NCBI GenBank assembly: GCA_017539565.1
Contig: JAFYCS010000013.1
Location: 1 to 46,748 of the forward strand
DNA from: Lachnospiraceae bacterium
Lineage (GTDB): Bacteria > Bacillota > Clostridia > Lachnospirales > Lachnospiraceae
Reading direction: 5' to 3'
Length of the DNA: 46,748 nt
Below the pieces are notes generated by a model that ran no database searches, had not been told where the DNA came from, and saw only the letters and a list, made by a program, of their open reading frames with translations. The stretch's first letter is position 1, and the number at the start of each line of letters is the position of its first letter. The translations under genes and the position numbers were made by a program. Below are positions 42,701 to 46,748 of the stretch, piece by piece.

Positions 42701-44313
42701 GTCTTCACATAGACCATCATATACATCATATCCTGCTCAGCTTTTCTGTCGATCATGATCGTATATTCTTTATTTTCAGAAAGAGCCGGCAGCGCGTTAC
42801 CGGAGATGCTCAGAGCCACGGCACGGCCTGCACCGGCGTATCCCATGGTCTCCTCACTTATGGCATCCATACCGCTCAGATCAGTACCGCTGATCTTAAT
42901 CGCTCCGTCAGCGATCGTAGCAGCCGTACCGCTTCCGCTGTTAGCCTCATAGCTGAAATAAGTCTCAGCTCCTGTATAGTCATCTATAATATCCACACCG
43001 TCCCCATCCTTTGCGGGTGCAGAAACAGCCATCTCAGGCAGATAGTCGCTCATAGCCACGGGATAGGTGGAAAGGATATGTGAACCGGGAGAGAATACAT
43101 CAGTATTACGCACACCGTAATTGGAGAAATCGCTTCTCTTGCCTTCCTCGGTAGCACTGTCCACGCAGATCTGGGAAGAGGTACCGCTCATCAGGCTGGC
43201 CGTATCGGAATTGATATCGATATCCAGGCTCGAGTTACCTGCTGCAAAGCAGGTTACAACCCCGACTTCGCCCAGTGCCTCTACTGCCATGGTTGTAACG
43301 ACATCACATGCCACGCCGCCCCAGGAGCAGTTTACAGCCACCACATTAACGCCGTCCATTGCTGCACACATGATATAGGAAAAGCCCATGACATTGGTGG
43401 CGCTGTTGCTGCTACCTTTTCCATTGGTCGCATTCTTGACAGCCATGATCTTACAGCCGTTGGCTGCACCGCTCACGCCTTCTCCGTTCCAGGCTGCTGC
43501 AATGATACCTGCGCAGTGGGTTCCGTGACCATTCACATTATCACCGGTATCCGCGCTCACACCGTTTGCAGGCAGACCATCCGCATTGACATAACCGGTA
43601 TTCACACCATACTGGTTACCGCCAAACTGTTTCAGACTGGGATATTTATCACTCAGTCCCTCCGTCCACATGACCGGTGCCAGGTCCGGATTGGTATGGT
43701 CCACACCGCTGTCCAGCACAGCTACGACCACATCTTTAGCATTCAGATTGTCTGCCTTATTCCAGTCAGGCACATCGATACCGCCGGGGCCTGCTCCATA
43801 TGCAAACTGATAAGCAGTAAGATCATCAAAAAGCTTTCCGTCTGCGGTATAATAAGTTTTATCCTCATTCCCGGGAACACTCTCGTAAATATAGTTCGGC
43901 TGGGCATAGACTACACCGGGCTTGCTCTCCAGCGCACTGATCAGCTCATCCGTGCTCATAGAGGATGACTTTACATACTGAATGCTCCAGTCATCCGTTC
44001 CGCCTGCCGCCCCGCTGAAATCAAGGCCGAAAGCCGGATCCTGGTTAAAGATGGTTTGAATGCTCAGATCCGAGATGTCATTCCCGTATGCGGATGCGAT
44101 CTCAGCCTTCACGCTGTCTGCCGAAAAGGCACTTCCCTGATCCTTCACGCAGATGAGGGCTTCGCCTTCGACATATTCTCCGGCGAGGTCTGCTGCCGGA
44201 ATTGCCGCAGGATCCGCATCCGGATCGCCGGCAAAGACCGTTGCACCGGAGAACAGCTGCGAAAGCAGCAGCTCCGTGGCCATTAAGGCCGATAATAGTC
44301 TCTTCTTTTTCAT
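39775..44313 (-). CDS. Secreted subtilisin-like (S8) protease with BIG2-like domains
   Basis: A 1512-residue extracellular protein. A signal peptide (1-28, cleavage after VFA), a propeptide-like region (about 45-145), then a subtilase domain with Asp201 in AVLDSGVDH, His263 in NGHGTHCAG, Asn360 in AAGN and Ser622 in GTSMATPAVAG. About 200 residues, likely a beta-sandwich, are inserted between the Asn and Ser motifs. Propeller-like repeats (about 790-1100) and three to four BIG2-like Ig domains (about 1127-1512) follow. No LPXTG motif was seen at the end. The frame opens at 44373, but AAGGGAG lies before the ATG at 44313 and the signal peptide starts there. Confidence 0.93.
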   Translation of the reverse strand: MKKKRLLSALMATELLLSQLFSGATVFAGDPDADPAAIPAADLAGEYVEGEALICVKDQGSAFSADSVKAEIASAYGNDISDLSIQTIFNQDPAFGLDFSGAAGGTDDWSIQYVKSSSMSTDELISALESKPGVVYAQPNYIYESVPGNEDKTYYTADGKLFDDLTAYQFAYGAGPGGIDVPDWNKADNLNAKDVVVAVLDSGVDHTNPDLAPVMWTEGLSDKYPSLKQFGGNQYGVNTGYVNADGLPANGVSADTGDNVNGHGTHCAGIIAAAWNGEGVSGAANGCKIMAVKNATNGKGSSNSATNVMGFSYIMCAAMDGVNVVAVNCSWGGVACDVVTTMAVEALGEVGVVTCFAAGNSSLDIDINSDTASLMSGTSSQICVDSATEEGKRSDFSNYGVRNTDVFSPGSHILSTYPVAMSDYLPEMAVSAPAKDGDGVDIIDDYTGAETYFSYEANSGSGTAATIADGAIKISGTDLSGMDAISEETMGYAGAGRAVALSISGNALPALSENKEYTIMIDRKAEQDMMYMMVYVKTVSGAWDRPAYSYNMGKTYSVEAYPLSGTGLYTGESFDLENPEFRIVIYHNDDEEVITTLTNAYINKIWITAADAIPFVYLQGTSMATPAVAGAVAIVAAAFPDDSAYKRASRILASVRKSDQFADICETGGMVNVRNALDESTYTPVLNNVGYTADGKIAFSGYFFGEKENTSLTVRQGEKSWSTADGSLKVVAVNKAAADAATDAESVIIECPEGIRRGELVVSISDSAKAEGRQSYTKYMEIGDPLPSVSSDTMYKRIPITTEQEAAIFGAQVETMTAINGKFYIAGADYVSGEYKTIVYDGEKTEVLGGEQGIPYSGGIAAWNGRIVSSDGEHLFIYDPEKRSLEYTELTAPYHFEEMDYAIDSLYNDGTELLLFRTEMGYYDPLEDYVYAPTEVWLVKDPYNGIMEQIGTLRNCYRSIPIVGQQEKEDGSREYYIFGSQGFAEAAFGGESFSISPELSSTVLSNMFSDDVKIFADEMNPVAGVAVKDGIFLTGMVSLKDKDAKVQDITADNFFLRYDNIAAGFLPLEKRLSETRVFAPVVGAYDGEVLVYGLDTPAGSTESLAALYSIDMETAAAAGDKIIERKTDTSVKVKKIKMDKKKTVSIDYAEKLNCEVTFADPAKTAAVIFDSSNEQVVKVDSFTGELYGIRTGSATVTASCGNKTAKCVVTVKIGDQKDQIFPYQDPYAGDEISVELNSGEVDYWQLMNIYLTGKEKISWKSSDKKVVTVNKGLFTAKKGGNAVVTATWTNGSEKKEIKFNVSVNGIEVPKAATGDKAVKLSVEKKSLKLNKGDEKSFSASLKGKVPEDYVVKFTSTNENLLTIDGAEEITPESGKATVSLNATGAGTVYLVVEGYSKAAPEKINRKVCKLVINAPAKAINILGDSCDLLDMKTDTIYMKKGSCTTVYYTLEPYVSTDAVKVSWKAKGGTVSVKNGVITGKKVKKDKSGNYAASTVTIKAGKVTKEIKVYVVD

Positions 44314-44380
44314 TGACTGTCTCCCTTCTCTTATAAAATACTGCTGTCCCCCATGGTACTTTTTAAGGGACATATACTAT

Positions 44381-44407
44381 TCAATAACATATAACTTTGT
44401 TTGTCAA
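44381..44407 (-). promoter_or_regulatory. Possible promoter of the subtilase gene
   Basis: TTGACA (44402-44407) and TATTGA (44381-44386) on the minus strand are 15 bases apart, shorter than ideal. It lies about 70 bases before the gene and immediately next to the repeat array, which would sit upstream of it. Confidence 0.35.
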
Positions 44408-44424
44408 CCTGATGTGTATCCCTT

Positions 44425-44562
44425 TGTAAACGTCTTTTGTCGGATGGTTATTATTATGTTAACGTCCCCATCTGAATGACATTGTAAGTGTTAACATCCT
44501 TATCTGACCGGCATTGTTATGTTAACGTCCTTGTCTGATGAGTATACATGTGTTACCATCAG
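44425..44562 (+). repeat. Five direct repeats with 31-32 bp period
   Basis: The element TGTTAAC(G/A)TCC followed by a T-rich base and TCTGA starts at 44425 (variant), 44457, 44489, 44520 and 44551 (variant). Intervals are 32, 32, 31 and 31 bases, about three turns of the helix, so all copies face the same side of the DNA. The array lies between the divergent subtilase and amidase genes and looks like a cooperative protein-binding site array. Confidence 0.85.
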
Positions 44563-44594
44563 ATAAAATAACATTAATAAGGGAGGAAGCAAAA

Positions 44595-45848
44595 ATGATC
44601 ACTGCTTTGGAAGCGATCCGTTTAGCAAAAGAGATCGGCGGGAAAGAAGGACTGAACTGTATAGCAGAACTTGATGAAACCGCTGCTGAAACTTGCGAAA
44701 ACGACGGAAACAGGCAGCACCTTCCTCTCTCAGGTGTGCCGGTTCTGGTGAAGGATAATATCGATGTCAAAGGTTTCCACACAACTGCCGGAAGTCTGGC
44801 CTTAACAGACAATCTTGCAAAAAGTGATGCCCCGGTCATCCGGAACCTGCGCCGTAACGGCGCTGTCATCATCGGTAAGAGCAATATGACAGAGTTTGCC
44901 AACTATGTTTCAACGAAGATGCCGGGCGGGTACAGCTCCCGCGGCGGGCAGGTTATACATGCCGTGAAGCCGGACCTCGATCCGCTGGGTTCTTCAAGCG
45001 GCTCGGCTGTTGCGGTAGCTGCCGGGATCGTACCGATGGCGGTGGGCACGGATACCTCACATTCGGTCACGGCCTGCGCCATGGGAAACGGGATATGCGG
45101 ATTAAAGCCTCCGGCAGGAGTTCTATCAAAGGAAGGGATCATTCCGATCTCAAAGACCTTCGACAGCGCGGGAGCAATGGCGCAGAATGTCAGCGATGCA
45201 CTCAGACTTTACTCTGCAATGCGGGATGAGCCGCTGCCGGAGATACAGCCAACAGAATCCGGGAAACTTAAGATTGCAGTGAATACAGCTAACTCTGACT
45301 TAAACCCGGAAGACCGGAGATCATTTCTTAATAAGGTGAGCGATATGCTTAAAGGTAACGGTGTTTCGATCACAGAGGTCTGCGAACCGCCTACTCCTCC
45401 CCTTCCCGCCATTATGAAACGGGAGTTTCAGCCGGGACTTGAGGAGTATCTGAAAAAAAGCAATGCGAAGTTTAAGACGCTTAAAGAAATCGTCGAATAC
45501 TATCAGTCGAATCCTGACACGATGATGAAGTACGGGATCGATCTGCTGCAGGGCGCACTATACGATACCCCCGCAGAATTATCTGAAGATGCAGAGTACC
45601 GAAAAGCCATGAAAGCCCGTGAGGATGAAATAAAGAGTATTACGGAAGAAATCTCCGATTATGATGCTGTGTTGATGACCGGTCCGACCTATGTAATGCA
45701 CACCTGCGGTCTGCCGACGATCACTGTCGCCGGCAGTTCCTTAGACTTAAATGGTGTGCGGCAGGCAGTGATCCTGTACGGCACCGACGAGTACAGGCTT
45801 TACTCAGCAGCACTGACAATAGAAAGATTGTTGAATCAAAGCTGTTGA
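44595..45848 (+). CDS. Amidase-signature family protein with altered catalytic loop
   Basis: A 417-residue protein of the amidase signature (AS) family. Lys53 in VPVLVKDNID and Ser133 in PLGSSSGSAVAV fit the Ser-cisSer-Lys triad, with Ser157 as nucleophile in GTDTSHSVTACA. In the family this loop is normally GTDTGGS plus IR; the two glycines that help form the oxyanion hole are replaced by Ser-His. It is also shorter than common 450-500 residue members. It may be an altered or reduced-activity amidase, or one with a different substrate. GGGAGG precedes the ATG at 44595; an earlier in-frame ATG at 44538 lacks a binding site. Confidence 0.88.
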   Translation: MITALEAIRLAKEIGGKEGLNCIAELDETAAETCENDGNRQHLPLSGVPVLVKDNIDVKGFHTTAGSLALTDNLAKSDAPVIRNLRRNGAVIIGKSNMTEFANYVSTKMPGGYSSRGGQVIHAVKPDLDPLGSSSGSAVAVAAGIVPMAVGTDTSHSVTACAMGNGICGLKPPAGVLSKEGIIPISKTFDSAGAMAQNVSDALRLYSAMRDEPLPEIQPTESGKLKIAVNTANSDLNPEDRRSFLNKVSDMLKGNGVSITEVCEPPTPPLPAIMKREFQPGLEEYLKKSNAKFKTLKEIVEYYQSNPDTMMKYGIDLLQGALYDTPAELSEDAEYRKAMKAREDEIKSITEEISDYDAVLMTGPTYVMHTCGLPTITVAGSSLDLNGVRQAVILYGTDEYRLYSAALTIERLLNQSC

Positions 45849-46748
45849 TCATTCTACTCTAAGGCGGTCAACAACGCTTGTCCTGCTCAGTCTGTTATAC
45901 GCAATAAGCGGTATGATAATGACAAGGATCAGTATAAAGGGCAGGCAAACAAGATTCGGCTCAAGTGTAAAATTCCAGTCAAACATTGAGACAGCGTTTG
46001 TCAGAGCCCGTATAAGCGTAAAGTTAAGGACAGTTGAGATCAGCAGGGACACTGCTGCCGACCATACAAAATAGGTGCAGCCTTCCTTCATAAGCTTTAT
46101 CTTCTGCTGCTTTCCCGTCATACCGACAGCTTCCAGCATGGCAAACTCCCTACTCCTTACAATAATGGATGTGATGATCGTATTCGCAAAATTCATGATC
46201 CCGATAAGGCCCAGTACGGCAGCGATCACAGCGCCAACAATCTTGAACATTTTGCCGAAGGATGCATACTCTTCAGTGACACTTTCCTTTGAATCATAAT
46301 CCAGAGTGGCATCAACTTTATTTGTATAATTCTTCAGCCACTGATCTACAGATTCTTCCTTTGAATCCTCTACATCCATAAGAACCCTCATGGCGTTATG
46401 GTCAGAGCCGTTAAGTGAGAGGAACTCATCCTCCGGAAGTATGCAGTTGCACTCAAATAAGCTGAAGTGTCTGAGTCCCATGACATAAGGGATCTCAACA
46501 ACCGCATAAACTTCATACTCTTTCACGGGAGCATTATCAAAGCTTACATATTCAAATACCTCTCCCGACTCACTTACAACCGTTTCGATTTCACCATACT
46601 CCGGATCATAGCTTCTTATACCGATCTTATCTCCCGGATCCAGGAAATTCACTTCACTGTAATCTGTTGTAAATCTCGTGATAAGCACATAATTTCCGGA
46701 ATTAAATGTGTTCCAGTCTATCCTGTCGCTGCCGTCCATTGTCTCAAG
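45849..46748 (-). CDS. ABC transporter permease, FtsX/MacB-type (partial, cut by window edge)
   Basis: An ABC exporter permease fragment; the frame stays open to the window end, so the N-terminal part is missing. The visible part has an extracytoplasmic domain, then three membrane helices in the FtsX pattern (FKIVGAVIAAVLGLIGIMNFANTI followed by REFAMLEAVGMTGKQ, the coupling segment), ending in RTSVVDRLRVE. It belongs to the FtsX-like C-terminal family of peptide and antibiotic exporters. Its stop abuts that of the convergent amidase gene with no space between. Confidence 0.9.
   Translation of the reverse strand, partial: LETMDGSDRIDWNTFNSGNYVLITRFTTDYSEVNFLDPGDKIGIRSYDPEYGEIETVVSESGEVFEYVSFDNAPVKEYEVYAVVEIPYVMGLRHFSLFECNCILPEDEFLSLNGSDHNAMRVLMDVEDSKEESVDQWLKNYTNKVDATLDYDSKESVTEEYASFGKMFKIVGAVIAAVLGLIGIMNFANTIITSIIVRSREFAMLEAVGMTGKQQKIKLMKEGCTYFVWSAAVSLLISTVLNFTLIRALTNAVSMFDWNFTLEPNLVCLPFILILVIIIPLIAYNRLSRTSVVDRLRVE

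Noticed and set aside
44425-44562. Short CRISPR array
   Set aside because: The copies are degenerate, the repeated part is only about 19 bases with about 12 bases between, and there are no cas genes; a binding-site array fits better.

Overview
The window looks like a chromosomal segment of a Gram-positive, plant-fibre-associated Clostridium relative, most likely a Lachnospiraceae-type gut or rumen bacterium. This is inferred from gene content: GH120 and GH127 hemicellulases, an FchA-type cyclohydrolase, BIG2-like secreted proteins, PadR and CPBP proteins, many c-di-GMP hydrolases, strong AGGAGG ribosome binding sites, lipoprotein signals and no outer-membrane genes. No rRNA, tRNA, CRISPR array, phage or transposase was seen. 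The right end is cut inside an ABC permease gene.

Layout. 0.1-2.7 kb (minus): a visibly more A+T-rich stretch of small proteins (DUF7660-like, a propeller-like protein, an isochorismatase-family hydrolase) with two gene remnants. 2.7-7.1 kb (minus): AEC transporter; EAL phosphodiesterase with a degenerate GGDEF plus a coupled small protein; a MalY/PatB-type lyase overlapping a DUF3737 protein. 8.0-16.3 kb (minus): a membrane-anchored DUF5722 protein; then a long same-strand set of PNPOx-like protein, GH127 beta-L-arabinofuranosidase, membrane HD-GYP phosphodiesterase, FchA cyclohydrolase and FolD, closed by a strong terminator. 16.6-20.4 kb (minus): a Pro/Ala/Gln-repeat protein with a zinc-ribbon-like end, and a TIR-transmembrane-propeller protein. 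20.4-25 kb: a second HD-GYP protein (plus) under a consensus promoter, convergent with a GH120 beta-xylosidase and its MFS transporter (minus). 25-28.8 kb (plus): PadR regulator, a DUF1700/DUF3887-like protein, a small membrane protein, then an ABC exporter under its own promoter and palindromic operator. 28.8-32.8 kb (minus): a lipoprotein metalloprotease with a ricin-like domain, a PrsW-like protease, a methyltransferase and a membrane-linked XRE regulator. 33.1-39.7 kb (plus): a tiny membrane protein, a CPBP protease, an ECF sigma factor with a membrane partner, a two-component system and a lipoprotein esterase. 39.8-46.7 kb: a large secreted subtilase (minus), a divergent amidase-family protein (plus) and a truncated FtsX-type permease (minus).

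How the genes work together. The GH120/MFS pair probably imports and hydrolyses xylo-oligosaccharides, and GH127 would remove beta-L-arabinofuranose. FolD lacks the residues normally needed for cyclohydrolase activity and sits beside FchA, which would supply that step. Three c-di-GMP hydrolases but no intact cyclase are encoded here. Several regulators (PadR, XRE, ECF sigma, OmpR-type pair) sit next to membrane or envelope functions.

Most worth a second look: the five helically phased repeats between the subtilase and amidase genes; the FolD/FchA division of labour; the TIR-propeller protein beside a repeat/zinc-ribbon protein; the decaying small-gene cluster at the left edge; an RNA hairpin that can hide the ribosome binding site of the esterase gene; and an amidase whose Gly-Gly-Ser catalytic motif has become Ser-His-Ser.
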